Shown here: one piece after another, positions 9,260-18,012 of the stretch
Position numbering within the stretch: the first letter of the stretch is position 1
How the letters are laid out: each line of letters begins with the position of its first letter
Source: Emticicia fluvialis
Lineage (GTDB): Bacteria; Bacteroidota; Bacteroidia; Cytophagales; Spirosomataceae
Assembly (NCBI RefSeq): GCF_024793945.1
Contig: NZ_JANUSD010000002.1
Span: 248,001 to 312,000, forward strand
Length of the DNA: 64,000 nt
Direction: 5' to 3'
The notes under the pieces: model-generated
The model's database searches: none
Told to the model about the DNA's origin: nothing
Seen by the model: only the letters and a program-made list of their open reading frames with translations
Position numbers and translations under genes: made by a program

Positions 9260-10368
9260 TCGTTGCTGCCGGGCGTTACAATGGCATTGATGCCTCCGGA
9301 TAGGTTTATTAAATTGTTAAATCCGTATTTTTCTTTTAGTAAACTGATGGCTTTTCTGCTCCTGATACCACTCTGGCAGTGTATAACCACCGTTTTGTCT
9401 CGTCTTATTTTGGCCAGGTGCTTTTCCAGCTCCGACAAAGGCATTAGTTCGCCGTTGATATTAAAGCTGTCATACTCATGTTTTTCTCGTACATCTATCA
9501 ACTGAAACGGGGCCTCATCAGCATCGGATTCAGCCAACCGCATATATGCTTCATAACTTATCTCATCCAAAGGTTCTGATGTTTCAGCTGTTACACCACA
9601 AAATGCTTCATAATCTATCAGTTTGTTTATTGCGGGTGTGCCGGGTATTTTCGGAATCCTCACCATCCTGCTTTGCATGCTCAGGGTATCCATTATCAGC
9701 AATTTACCTGCCAGTGGCTCGCCGATACCTGTAATGGCCTTTATGGCTTCAAGCGCTTGTATAGACCCAATAATGCCCGGTAATACGCCTAAAACACCAG
9801 CTTCGGCGCAGTTGGGAGCCTGTTCAGGTGGGGGAGGAGACGGGAACAGGTCTCTGTAAGTAGCCGATTCATTATAATTAAACAGTGCTACCTGCCCTTC
9901 AAAGCGATTGATGGCACCGTAAACATAAGGTTTATTAAGCATTACGCAGGCATCATTGACCAGGTATCTTGTCTGAAAATTATCAGTACCATCTACCACA
10001 ATATCATAATTGCTTATTATTTCAAGTGCATTTTCGGCCGTAAGGCGCGTTTGGTAGCCTATGAAATTAACAAGAGGATTAAGCATCTTTAACCTTTTAA
10101 TTGCCTCATGAAGTTTGGGCTCCCCCACTGTGTCTGTAGCATACATAATCTGCCTTTGAAGGTTGCTAAGTGCTACGGTGTCGTCTTCAACTATACCAAT
10201 GGTGCCTGTACCGGCGGCTGCCAGATACAAAAGCACCGGGCAGCCTAAGCCGCCGCATCCTACTACAAGGACACGGGCTTCTTTCAGTTTTTGCTGGCCG
10301 CTCAGGCCTAGTTCCGGCAAAATAATCTGCCTGTCGTATCGCCTTATTTCTTCAGAGGTTAGAGCCAT
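9256..10368 (-). CDS. MoeB/ThiF-type adenylyltransferase fused to rhodanese
   Basis: A 370-residue protein with an E1-like adenylylating domain (about 1-245), showing VVGCGGLGCPVLLYLA for ATP binding and DGTDNFQTRYLVND, followed by a rhodanese domain (about 270-365) with the persulfide loop CQSGIRS. Such fusions activate the C-terminal glycine of a ubiquitin-like sulfur carrier (MoaD/ThiS) and deliver sulfur. The first Cys pair of the usual structural zinc site is absent: YRDLFP stands where MoeB commonly has YRCLFP. A conserved-type NCAEAGVLGVLPG follows. No moaD, thiS or other moa/thi genes are nearby, so pathway assignment is open. Confidence 0.85.
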   Translation of the reverse strand: MALTSEEIRRYDRQIILPELGLSGQQKLKEARVLVVGCGGLGCPVLLYLAAAGTGTIGIVEDDTVALSNLQRQIMYATDTVGEPKLHEAIKRLKMLNPLVNFIGYQTRLTAENALEIISNYDIVVDGTDNFQTRYLVNDACVMLNKPYVYGAINRFEGQVALFNYNESATYRDLFPSPPPPEQAPNCAEAGVLGVLPGIIGSIQALEAIKAITGIGEPLAGKLLIMDTLSMQSRMVRIPKIPGTPAINKLIDYEAFCGVTAETSEPLDEISYEAYMRLAESDADEAPFQLIDVREKHEYDSFNINGELMPLSELEKHLAKIRRDKTVVIHCQSGIRSRKAISLLKEKYGFNNLINLSGGINAIVTPGSNE

Positions 10369-10498
10369 GTTAAAAAATCTTAAAAAAAACTGAAAACTTA
10401 TATTTTGCAGAGTTTTTTTTTTCGAAATCTAATTTTTAAAGTAAAAGTACGTTTATTTGTTGTTCCTTAACAAATATTTCAAAAACAGTGTTTTTAAA

Positions 10499-11248
10499 AT
10501 GAAGAAAATCATAGTAGCTCTCTCAGTTAGTATTTTTGCCACACAATTGTCTTTTGCGCAAACCCCTAAAACCCCAGCTAAAAAACCGGCTACACCTACA
10601 GCCAGACCCGCCGCGGCACCTCCGGCAAAACCTGTGCAGGCCGAAGCAACAGTTATGCGCAATACCATTGATTCGCTTAGCTATGCAATCGGAATGAACA
10701 TTGCCGCCAATCTTAAGCAACAAAATATTAAAGCCAATACAGCCATGCTTGCGCAAGCCATAGAAGATGTGCTCAACGGCACACCTACGGCCATTAACCC
10801 TAATGATGCCAACGCTTATATTCAGTCTTATTTTCAGAATCAGGCAATGAAAGAGGCAAGTGCCAATCTGAAAGCAGGAGAGGCATTTCTGGCCGCCAAT
10901 AAAACAAGACCCGGTGTTGTAGAGTTACCTAGTGGTTTGCAGTATCAGATTGTGAAGGAAGGAACAGGCGCCAAACCAACAGCCAACGATAAAGTAAAAG
11001 TACACTATAAAGGTATGCTGATTGATGGAACAACTTTTGATAGCTCTATAGACAGAGGCCAGCCTGCCGAGTTTGGTGTCGGGCAGGTAATTCCGGGCTG
11101 GGTAGAGGCTATTCAACTTATGTCGGTGGGTTCTAAATGGAAATTGTTTATACCAGCCGAGCTGGCTTATGGTCAGCAGGGCCCTCCGAGTATCGGCCCG
11201 AATCAGGTTTTGGTGTTTGAGGTTGAGCTGCTTGATATCGTAAAATAA
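10499..11248 (+). CDS. Exported FKBP-type peptidyl-prolyl isomerase
   Basis: I chose the ATG at 10499 because it begins a clean signal peptide (MKKIIVALSVSIFATQLSFA). The mature protein has a Pro/Ala/Lys-rich linker (about 22-50), a helical FKBP_N dimerisation region (about 55-135) and an FKBP catalytic domain (about 140-249) with VKVHYKGMLIDGTTFDSS and PAELAYGQQGPP. This is the Mip/FkpA architecture of a periplasmic proline isomerase and chaperone for envelope proteins. An upstream TTG at 10457 could give a longer form but would bury the signal peptide. It precedes the tail-specific protease gene, and a hairpin with T run lies between them. Confidence 0.9.
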   Translation: MKKIIVALSVSIFATQLSFAQTPKTPAKKPATPTARPAAAPPAKPVQAEATVMRNTIDSLSYAIGMNIAANLKQQNIKANTAMLAQAIEDVLNGTPTAINPNDANAYIQSYFQNQAMKEASANLKAGEAFLAANKTRPGVVELPSGLQYQIVKEGTGAKPTANDKVKVHYKGMLIDGTTFDSSIDRGQPAEFGVGQVIPGWVEAIQLMSVGSKWKLFIPAELAYGQQGPPSIGPNQVLVFEVELLDIVK

Positions 11249-11315
11249 AGTGGTAGCAATTGTTCTGATTCAGAACGAATTTGCAACCTAATCTGGCAGA
11301 TAGATGTTTTTCAGT

Positions 11316-11343
11316 TAAGCCGGCCTTTAGCGGTAGGCTTTTT
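11316..11343 (+). terminator. Rho-independent terminator after the FKBP gene
   Basis: AAGCC at 11317-11321 pairs with GGCTT at 11336-11340. After one mismatch, GCC/GGT adds three more pairs, and the run continues to five T at 11339-11343. An unrelated hairpin, GTTCTG-ATT-CAGAAC, lies upstream at 11262-11276. Confidence 0.55.
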
Positions 11344-11418
11344 GTTTGGTATGATGTTAATTGGTAAATTGTTTAATTAAACTCTCCGTTTGGGGGTTGC
11401 TTTGTTATGTTAGAAATT

Positions 11419-13485
11419 ATGAAAAAAATTCTGGTACTCTTTACCCTGACAGGGCTTTTCGGATGCTTCGAGAACAAGGCTCAGAACAAAGTATCTACTG
11501 CCCCTACTTACGGATACAATGAGTTGGTGCCAACCCGCACGCAAGAGCAGGTAGAGCAATTTGCCACGCAGTTTCTTAGTTATCATCATTACCAGAAATT
11601 TAAACTGGACGACAACTTCTCGTCTAAAGTCTGGGATAATTTTCTGAAAGATGTAGACGGCAGCCATGCCTATTTTACACAGGCTGATATCGCGTCATTT
11701 GAAAAATACAGATATGGCGTAGATGAAGATTTGCTGGAAGGAGACCTTACCCCGGCTTTTGAAGTATTTAATCTGTTTAGAGCTAAATACAAAAAACGCC
11801 ATGAAAAAATTATAACCCTGCTTGACAAACCTTTTGATTTTACAACTGATGAAGCTTTTGATGCTGACAGAGAGAAAGCAAGCTGGGCGAAATCGGAAGA
11901 AGAACTTGATGAAGTATGGCGTAAGATTGTAAAAAGCCAGGTGCTTGACCTGAAACTGAGTGGCAGTAAAGATAGCGCGATAGTGGCTACCTTGAAAGAT
12001 CGCTATAATCGCTGGGAGTCTAGAATTGCCAAGTGGCGGTCTGAAGACGTGTTTCAAACTTTCATGAACGCCTTCTCTGAGACCATAGACCCCCACACCA
12101 ATTATATGATACCCAGCACGGCGGCTCAGTTTAATATTGAAATGAGCCAGTCGGTAGAAGGCATAGGTGCTTCTCTGAAAAATGAAGGCGACTATGTAAC
12201 CATTGCCGAGGTAATACCGGGCGGGCCACTTTTTAAAGATGGCAGGGCATTGAAAAACGACCGGATACTGGCTGTTGCACAAGGCGAAAATGGCCCTTGG
12301 CAGGATATTGTGGGCTGGCTGACTGATGATGCCGTAAAACTGATAAGAGGTACAAAAGGTACTGTAGTGCGCATTCGGCTGCTACCGGGCGATGCCCCCG
12401 CCGGGTCTGCCACAAAAGAGCTTAGACTAGTACGTGCAAAGGTAAAACTGGAAGAAGCCGTAGCCAAAGGAACGGTTGTGCCTTTCAAACAAAACGGCAA
12501 GGATTACAAACTGGGTGTAATTGAGATTCCGATGTTTTACCGCGACTTTGAGGATGCCCGCAAAGGCGGCGATTTTCAGAGTACAACCAAAGATGTGAAG
12601 CGTTTTCTGAATGAATTTAAGGCCAAAGGAGTAGAAGGAGTAGTAATTGATTTACGGAACAATGGAGGTGGTGCACTAACGGAAGCCATTAACCTTACCG
12701 GACTATTTATTACCAAAGGCCCTGTGGTACAACGGCGCGACAATAATGGTGCTATTGATGTTGAAAGCGACACAGATCCTGAACTAGTTTACAACGGCCC
12801 GCTGGTAATTTTGCAGAATCGTTTCAGTGCTTCGGCTTCTGAAATATTTGCAGGCGCTATTCAGGACTACAAAAGGGGGCTGGTTGTAGGCGAAAAATCT
12901 TTCGGAAAAGGCACCGTTCAACAATTGGTTGACCTTGACCAGTTTCTGCTGTCACCGCGTACAGCCTCAAATGATAAAAAGGCCTCTTCTAATGTTGGTT
13001 TCGACCAGAAGGAAAAATATGGTCAGCTGAAGTTAACTACTGAGAAGTTCTACCGTATTACGGGTAACAGCACCCAAAGAAAGGGTGTGTCGGCTGATAT
13101 TAATCTGCCTTCACCTTTTGACCCTGACGAAATGGGCGAAAGTTCTCAGCCGGCCGCGCTGCCGTTTGACCAGATTAGTACCTCTGCTTATGAAAAAACC
13201 AATATAATTACGGATAAGGTTCTTGGCAAAATTCTGGAAAAATATGAACAAAGGCTGAGCTCAGACCCTGCCATGAAACAATTGGTTGAAGACCTTACTG
13301 AGTATCGCAAGACAAAAGATGTAACGGTTGTGTCTTTAAATGAAGCGAAACGTAAAGCAGAAAGAGATGAAAGCGAAAAACACAGAAGCGCAGTAAACAA
13401 GCTGAGCGCAGGTGAAAAGGATAGCAAAGATTTGATATTGACAGAATCTGAAAGAATATTGTGCGATTTGATTTCTCTGAAATAA
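11419..13485 (+). CDS. Carboxy-terminal processing (tail-specific) protease, S41
   Basis: I chose the ATG at 11419, twelve bases after another ATG, because it opens directly into MKKILVLFTLTGLFGC, a lipoprotein-like signal with Cys near residue 16. The order is an N-terminal helical domain (about 40-210), PDZ (about 225-320, SVEGIGASLK...VIPGGPL), S41 peptidase core (about 340-530) and a C-terminal DUF3340-like tail. The catalytic Ser lies in RFSASASEIFAG and the Lys in GEKSFGKGTVQ, the Ser/Lys dyad of Prc/Tsp. At about 688 residues it is the long Prc type, which degrades or trims envelope proteins at their C-termini. A strong bidirectional terminator follows. Confidence 0.93.
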   Translation: MKKILVLFTLTGLFGCFENKAQNKVSTAPTYGYNELVPTRTQEQVEQFATQFLSYHHYQKFKLDDNFSSKVWDNFLKDVDGSHAYFTQADIASFEKYRYGVDEDLLEGDLTPAFEVFNLFRAKYKKRHEKIITLLDKPFDFTTDEAFDADREKASWAKSEEELDEVWRKIVKSQVLDLKLSGSKDSAIVATLKDRYNRWESRIAKWRSEDVFQTFMNAFSETIDPHTNYMIPSTAAQFNIEMSQSVEGIGASLKNEGDYVTIAEVIPGGPLFKDGRALKNDRILAVAQGENGPWQDIVGWLTDDAVKLIRGTKGTVVRIRLLPGDAPAGSATKELRLVRAKVKLEEAVAKGTVVPFKQNGKDYKLGVIEIPMFYRDFEDARKGGDFQSTTKDVKRFLNEFKAKGVEGVVIDLRNNGGGALTEAINLTGLFITKGPVVQRRDNNGAIDVESDTDPELVYNGPLVILQNRFSASASEIFAGAIQDYKRGLVVGEKSFGKGTVQQLVDLDQFLLSPRTASNDKKASSNVGFDQKEKYGQLKLTTEKFYRITGNSTQRKGVSADINLPSPFDPDEMGESSQPAALPFDQISTSAYEKTNIITDKVLGKILEKYEQRLSSDPAMKQLVEDLTEYRKTKDVTVVSLNEAKRKAERDESEKHRSAVNKLSAGEKDSKDLILTESERILCDLISLK

Positions 13486-13500
13486 AACAAGAATAATATC

Positions 13501-13535
13501 AAAAAAGCCGGTAGATTTTGTCTTCCGGCTTTTTT
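13501..13535. terminator. Bidirectional intrinsic terminator
   Basis: AAAAAAGCCGG (13501-13511) and CCGGCTTTTTT (13525-13535) form a perfect 11-bp stem that continues by three more pairs after one mismatch, with a five-base loop (13516-13520). It sits between the convergent protease gene and the small minus-strand gene and can serve both. Confidence 0.9.
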
Positions 13536-13553
13536 GATTACAAGTCATTTCTA

Positions 13554-14003
13554 TTACAAAAGATTATCTGACTTGGCTGAATCAGCAGGTACGCTTTCTT
13601 GCTGCGGATGCGGAAAAGGCTCTTTCGTAGGTACCTCCTGGTTGTTCAGAAATTCAACATCAACAACAAAGTACTTGGTATCTCCATTCCATGGAAACTG
13701 AAAAAACTTTTCCTGATACTTTAAAGTAACACGTTCTCCGGTTTTTAAGGCCTTTTCTAACTTGGTTGTTACTGAATCCAGCTTGCAGGAGAAGTCCCAG
13801 TAGCGAGGGGTAAGCGTGCCAGTTTCGCCAGAGTATCCTCCTTCATTCAGCACACCCTCAAACGTTTTAAAAATATAGCCTCTTTCACTGATTTTTGAAA
13901 TAGTTCCTGCTCTATCGCCTTTTGAATAATGTCCCACAGTGAGGTAATAGGCAAAGCCAATAACTAATAGCGCAAGTATAATAAGGGAAATTCTGAGTTT
14001 CAT
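13554..14003 (-). CDS. Small membrane-anchored protein of unknown function
   Basis: A 149-residue protein with one N-terminal transmembrane helix or uncleaved signal (about residues 4-25) and a short extracytoplasmic domain (about 30-125) containing GDRAGTISKISERGYIFKTF and a later KYFVVDVEF strand, followed by a Pro-rich, Ser-rich tail. I recognise this as a widespread small Bacteroidota protein that is sometimes mislabelled '6-phosphogluconate dehydrogenase'; nothing in it resembles that enzyme. The beta-rich pattern would suit a small OB- or SH3-like domain, which is a guess. It stands alone between a terminator and the sigma-factor operon. Confidence 0.7.
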   Translation of the reverse strand: MKLRISLIILALLVIGFAYYLTVGHYSKGDRAGTISKISERGYIFKTFEGVLNEGGYSGETGTLTPRYWDFSCKLDSVTTKLEKALKTGERVTLKYQEKFFQFPWNGDTKYFVVDVEFLNNQEVPTKEPFPHPQQESVPADSAKSDNLL

Positions 14004-14069
14004 TGTGTTATCGTTTGGATTATGTTTGCAAATGAAATGAATTTTGACAGAATTGCAAAAAATCCTTTA

Positions 14070-15548
14070 TTAAATGAAATTAACACGCAGATTAAGCCCG
14101 ATATTGTATGGGCGTATCTTCAGATAATTGTTGGCGTCAGCCGATTGTGAGAGACTGTAACGAAATGTGGGTTCTATCCATAAGGATTTGCCTCCTTTAA
14201 TAGGATATGAAACACCCACCGAAGCATTGATGTAAAATCCAAAATCTTTATTGGTAAGCACATGTACCGCTTCTGCACCTGCAATGGCGTAGACAGCGTT
14301 TTTCTTACGGCTTACCAGATACGCGTTGTCAACCTTTAAGCCTACCGTTTGCATAAATTGCTTTTGAGATACCTGTTCACCAATACCTACAAGTGTGTAG
14401 GTGCCGTTATTACTGGTTTGTACTTCATATTCGCCGTTGTTCAATTCATAGTTTGCCCATTGTTGCAAACCAGTGTAAGTGGCAGAAAGCCCGACAGCAT
14501 ATCTGTTCGACAACGGTTTCATAGCCCCTGCCCGCAATTGTATCCCCAGCCTTTGGTTATCTATGGCATCCAAACGCCCGACCTGCTGTATATAAGTATT
14601 GGTTTGAGGCATTACAGTAAATGCCTGATAGGTTTGAAGCGGCATCAGGCTTGCATTAAAGACAATGTCGCGGTGCACTCTCTGCGCTTTTTCCTGGTAC
14701 GGTTTTTCTATGTTATAAGCAATGGCATTAAACGGCTTACGAACCGACTTCTGGCGATAAACTTTTGCCTGCAAAAGTTCTGCATTAAACTCCGCCTGTT
14801 CTGATGTTTGCGCATTGGCCAGGGTTGCCTGTGGTTCCTTTGTATCCATTATTGCCGGGGCAGGTAAGGTTCTGCCGGTGTTGGTTTTGTTTCCGGCAAT
14901 CATTGCTTCATTTTTAAGCTTTGTCTTGTTTTTACCTGTACGAACCCCCGTGGCAGGCTGTTTGCTAATGGCTAAAGGTATCTTTGAAGCATTCCCCGGG
15001 AGATGTTTGCCAGGGTGTTTTTCTGCGTTATTTTCAGGTCTTGCAGAAACGGCAGCTGCATCAGAAACAGACTTCTTAACCGAAGAATTGTTTGCAACAG
15101 CAGCAGGGGTATCATTACGGTTAAGCAACCACCATAAACTACCCAGCATGAGTACAACTCCTGCTGCCAGCCCAATCCTGAAGAAAAGCGGAATAATGCC
15201 TCTGCGGCATTTTTGTGGTTGAATGGCCTCCTGAATTTTTAACCAGCTGATGGCTTGGGGTTCAGGTTCATAGTTTTTGAACTTTTCAGCCAGCTCTACA
15301 CCTGCACGAATTTTCTCCCATGATTCCTCTTGTGGCTCAGCTTCAAATTCATTCATTCTCCGTTGCAGGTCAATACCTGCTCGTATTTTCTCCCACGATT
15401 CGTCCTGAGGTTCAGCTTCGTAGTCCTGAAACATCCGGTTCAGATTAATACGCGCACGAATCTTCTCCCATGATTCTTCCTGGGGTTCTGATTCAAAACT
15501 GCCGAATTTCTCTGTCAGCTTTCTTCTTATTTCGTCTTCTGAGAGCAT
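14070..15548 (-). CDS. Sigma-factor-linked membrane protein with 4 tandem repeats and barrel-like C-terminus
   Basis: A 492-residue protein in three parts. Residues 11-110 hold four tandem 25-residue repeats: Trp27, Trp52, Trp77 and Trp102 are exactly 25 apart, each in an E-P-Q-x-x-S-W-x-K-I core. Residues about 118-142 are a transmembrane helix. A low-complexity linker follows (about 145-260), and the C-terminal 200 residues alternate beta strands (LGIQLRAGAMKPLSN, YAVGLSATYTGL) like an outer-membrane beta-barrel and end with NLRVNFI. It starts 35 bp after the ECF sigma gene on the same strand. Position and a cytosolic N-terminus suggest an anti-sigma role for the repeats, which is inference; no standard anti-sigma zinc motif is present. 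Confidence 0.72.
   Translation of the reverse strand: MLSEDEIRRKLTEKFGSFESEPQEESWEKIRARINLNRMFQDYEAEPQDESWEKIRAGIDLQRRMNEFEAEPQEESWEKIRAGVELAEKFKNYEPEPQAISWLKIQEAIQPQKCRRGIIPLFFRIGLAAGVVLMLGSLWWLLNRNDTPAAVANNSSVKKSVSDAAAVSARPENNAEKHPGKHLPGNASKIPLAISKQPATGVRTGKNKTKLKNEAMIAGNKTNTGRTLPAPAIMDTKEPQATLANAQTSEQAEFNAELLQAKVYRQKSVRKPFNAIAYNIEKPYQEKAQRVHRDIVFNASLMPLQTYQAFTVMPQTNTYIQQVGRLDAIDNQRLGIQLRAGAMKPLSNRYAVGLSATYTGLQQWANYELNNGEYEVQTSNNGTYTLVGIGEQVSQKQFMQTVGLKVDNAYLVSRKKNAVYAIAGAEAVHVLTNKDFGFYINASVGVSYPIKGGKSLWIEPTFRYSLSQSADANNYLKIRPYNIGLNLRVNFI
15219..15518 (-). repeat. Four 75-bp tandem repeats inside the sigma-partner gene
   Basis: Four in-frame units of 75 bp encode residues about 11-110. The first three are very similar in DNA as well as protein (the phrase for ESWEKIRA recurs at each step); the fourth is more diverged (ISWLKIQE). 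The even spacing and the gradient of similarity indicate unit duplication. Confidence 0.85.
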
Positions 15549-15583
15549 ATTTTATCCCCTTTAGGGATGTATTGAAAATTTTC

Positions 15584-16123
15584 TTAAATAGTAACACCCA
15601 TCTCAATGAGTTTCTTCCTTAAATGAACCTTAGCCCTTGATAGCTGAGATTTTGATGTGCCTTCTGAAATACCTAATATTTTGGCTATTTCGTTATGTTC
15701 ATAACCATCTATCAGATAAAGGTTTACCACCATTCTGTATCCGTCTGACAACTCGTTAATTACCGAAACTATCTCTTCGTGGCTCAATTGCGATATCGCA
15801 CTTATATCGGCATTTCCGGTATCTTCCAGCACATGATAATCTACAAACTGCCTTTCATTGCTATTTTGCCTGTAATGGTCAATGGCTGTTCTGATAACCA
15901 GCGACTTTACCCAATATTCAACCGACTCAGGTTTTTGCAAGTCATGAATTTTATTGAAAACTTTAATAAAGGCTTCCTGAAATATATCTTCAGCTTCCAT
16001 AACTGTGCGTGCATAACGACGACAAATACCCAACAACCGACCTTTATATAAATTATAAAAGGCGGCTTGTGCTCTGGGATCGTTCCGTTGGCATCCAAGT
16101 ACTAAATCAATTTCACCGGGCAT
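15584..16123 (-). CDS. ECF-family RNA polymerase sigma factor
   Basis: A 179-residue sigma-70-family protein. Region 2 spans about residues 20-90, with ICRRYARTVMEAEDIFQEAFIKVF and the DNA-melting part near VEYWVKSLVIRTAIDHYR. Region 4 spans about 115-170, with a helix-turn-helix LIDGYEHNEIAKILGISEGTSKSQLSRAK (key part HNEIAKILGISEGTSKSQLS). The lack of regions 1 and 3 and the length are normal for ECF factors. It is followed after 35 bp by the repeat/barrel protein, its probable partner, and the PepSY-like lipoprotein gene lies 83 bp upstream on the same strand. The target regulon is unknown. Confidence 0.94.
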   Translation of the reverse strand: MPGEIDLVLGCQRNDPRAQAAFYNLYKGRLLGICRRYARTVMEAEDIFQEAFIKVFNKIHDLQKPESVEYWVKSLVIRTAIDHYRQNSNERQFVDYHVLEDTGNADISAISQLSHEEIVSVINELSDGYRMVVNLYLIDGYEHNEIAKILGISEGTSKSQLSRAKVHLRKKLIEMGVTI

Positions 16124-16206
16124 TCTGAAAGGGATTGCAGTGTTCTTAGTAATTACGTTTTAAATAGGCTAGCGTTATTTGCCCCGATAATAACTGCGAA
16201 AGGGGG

Positions 16207-17637
16207 TCAGCCTTTTCTGGCAGCTACAAAATTGCTGTTGGCATCAAAACTCAGAATATAAATGTCGATCCCTGTTTTAATAACCACTATATATGAAAAC
16301 AATTGATTGTCTACAAAATTTATCATGCCTGTCTGGAAACTCCAGCCGGGATAATAAGAATTAATATAGGTTTTTATTTTTTCGGTAATGTTGTCTTCCT
16401 GCATCAGACGGGCAATACCTTTGCCGATGTTCACTTTCAGTATGGTTTCAACAATGCTTATAATTTTACCTTTGTCGTCAAATGCATAATTCAGTACCTG
16501 GTCATCTCTGATAATGGCCACCCAGTATATTTTCTTATCCTTATCGGTAATGAGCGAGGTTTGTATATAACTGAAATCCTGATGCCGGCTAATCAGAAAA
16601 CTACTGATGGCTTCTGGCAGGTCTTTTGGCTGAATGGTTTTGATTTCATATTTACCGCTCGATGCCCCCAACGGCCCGCATACCTGCCCACCTCGCATGA
16701 AATCACCTTTATCATTAAACTGCAACGAAAATTGTTTTTTGTCGGCCGTAACCAGAATAAAATACCCCTGCAATTGCCCGCTTTGCGAAAACTTTATTCC
16801 GTTTTCATAGGTCCAGCTCGTAAAGTTTTTGTTGAGGCCATCTTTAATTGTCTGAGGCAGTTCACTAAGCGACACCAGCTTGTACTCCAGCTTGTTAAAA
16901 GGTACGCCAATGCCCAGGTTGCCCGCCCTCAAAACATTGCCTTTTTCATCAAACAGATATTCAAAGCTGGTCATATCTTTAGAAACCACCACCGAATACA
17001 ATTTGCCATTAGGCATGAGCGAAACCGCTGCTTTTACAAACGTATAGCCTTCATGTTTGCTGCCCAGATAGGTTCTGATAATTGTAGGCAGGTCGGTTTC
17101 CTCAATAAAATATATTTTAGGCCCACCCTGGCCGTTTCCTGGCTGGGGTGGCCCTGGCCTGTCGTTAGCAGCCACCAAAACCAAAGTGCCGGTACTGTCA
17201 AAAACAATAGCAATTTCTTTACCGTCAGTAAGTTTTACAATTACTTTATAACCAATAACTGAACCATTGGCAGGCGCCATTTGCTGGCAAATGTACTTGA
17301 TTTCGGCACCCGGATAGTTGTTGTTTATGTAGGTTCTGGCGTTTTCAGGTAATTGTACTGAATTGGTGATTTTGTAGGCTTCAGAGATTTTGCCGGAATT
17401 GTTGACAACGGCCGACATCCGGTCTACTTTGAATTGAAAGCTGGACTCCCACAGCTTGCCTTTTTCAAGTGTGGAGAATTTTATCTGTGTTGCTTCCGGA
17501 AATTCCTGCTTAATGGCATTGACCGCTACCTGCGGCACGGCCTCATTTGCATTCAACGCCGGTTGAAGGTCCTTCACGCTGTCGCAGGCTGAGAAAACCC
17601 AGCTGGTTAGAAACAGGTATATGTAAAGTCTTTTCAT
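16207..17637 (-). CDS. Lipoprotein made of about six PepSY-like repeats
   Basis: A 476-residue lipoprotein (signal MKRLYIYLFLTSWVFSAC, Cys18 as the likely lipidated residue). After it I see about six modules of roughly 60 residues at about 33-92, 96-156, 182-240, 259-318, 340-400 and 415-474. Each starts with a helix like LPxxIxxYLxxxxPGxxF and ends with strands closing in FDxxGxLV or FDDKGKII. This is the PepSY-like (beta-lactamase-inhibitor-like) fold common in Bacteroidota periplasmic proteins, usually one or two copies. A Pro/Gly-rich spacer (about 158-172) separates modules two and three. Its role is unknown. The ECF sigma gene lies 83 bp downstream on the same strand. Confidence 0.75.
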   Translation of the reverse strand: MKRLYIYLFLTSWVFSACDSVKDLQPALNANEAVPQVAVNAIKQEFPEATQIKFSTLEKGKLWESSFQFKVDRMSAVVNNSGKISEAYKITNSVQLPENARTYINNNYPGAEIKYICQQMAPANGSVIGYKVIVKLTDGKEIAIVFDSTGTLVLVAANDRPGPPQPGNGQGGPKIYFIEETDLPTIIRTYLGSKHEGYTFVKAAVSLMPNGKLYSVVVSKDMTSFEYLFDEKGNVLRAGNLGIGVPFNKLEYKLVSLSELPQTIKDGLNKNFTSWTYENGIKFSQSGQLQGYFILVTADKKQFSLQFNDKGDFMRGGQVCGPLGASSGKYEIKTIQPKDLPEAISSFLISRHQDFSYIQTSLITDKDKKIYWVAIIRDDQVLNYAFDDKGKIISIVETILKVNIGKGIARLMQEDNITEKIKTYINSYYPGWSFQTGMINFVDNQLFSYIVVIKTGIDIYILSFDANSNFVAARKG

Positions 17638-17716
17638 TAGATGCGTTGATAACTTATTACTTTGGCCTACTACTTTTAAAGACGCAAACGGGCTGATTTC
17701 GGTTGCATGAATAATG

Positions 17717-17941
17717 TCAGAAGAACTTCTTTATGAGATAGATGATGAAATTCAGAAGCAGACTGAGCAGAATCATAGTTACAACGGGAAAATACACACG
17801 TGTATTGCCATTCTCATACCTGATGTCGCCCGGCAATCGCCCCAACCAATGCAGCTTATCGGCAAAGAAATAGACAATAATGCCGATGATAATAAGAATA
17901 CCACCGATGATGATTATGTATTTGCCTGTAGTTTGGTTCAT
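17717..17941 (-). CDS. DUF2905 small membrane protein
   Basis: A 74-residue protein with two transmembrane helices (about 8-28 and 51-70) around a short loop carrying LGRLPGDIRYENGNTRVYFP, the hallmark of DUF2905. The family is widespread and of unknown function. It is the last intact core-type gene before the degraded AT-rich island. Confidence 0.88.
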   Translation of the reverse strand: MNQTTGKYIIIIGGILIIIGIIVYFFADKLHWLGRLPGDIRYENGNTRVYFPVVTMILLSLLLNFIIYLIKKFF

Positions 17942-18012
17942 GGGTTGGGTTACAAATTGAGGTTGAATATTTCCATGGCTTGCTGATAAAAATTACACTG
18001 TTACACTATCCA

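Noticed and set aside
10457..10498. Longer FKBP start at TTG 10457
   Set aside because: It adds 14 residues before a clean signal peptide that begins at the ATG 10499.
11695..12282. A 195-residue minus-strand frame opposite the tail-specific protease
   Set aside because: No recognisable domain; the protease frame is continuous and has all catalytic motifs.
14349..14804. A 151-residue plus-strand frame with Cys and Leu runs
   Set aside because: It mirrors the barrel part of the sigma-partner protein and has no start signal or domain.
16303..17262. A 319-residue plus-strand open frame
   Set aside because: It lies entirely opposite the repeated lipoprotein gene, has no signal or domain, and the opposite frame has a lipoprotein signal and repeats.
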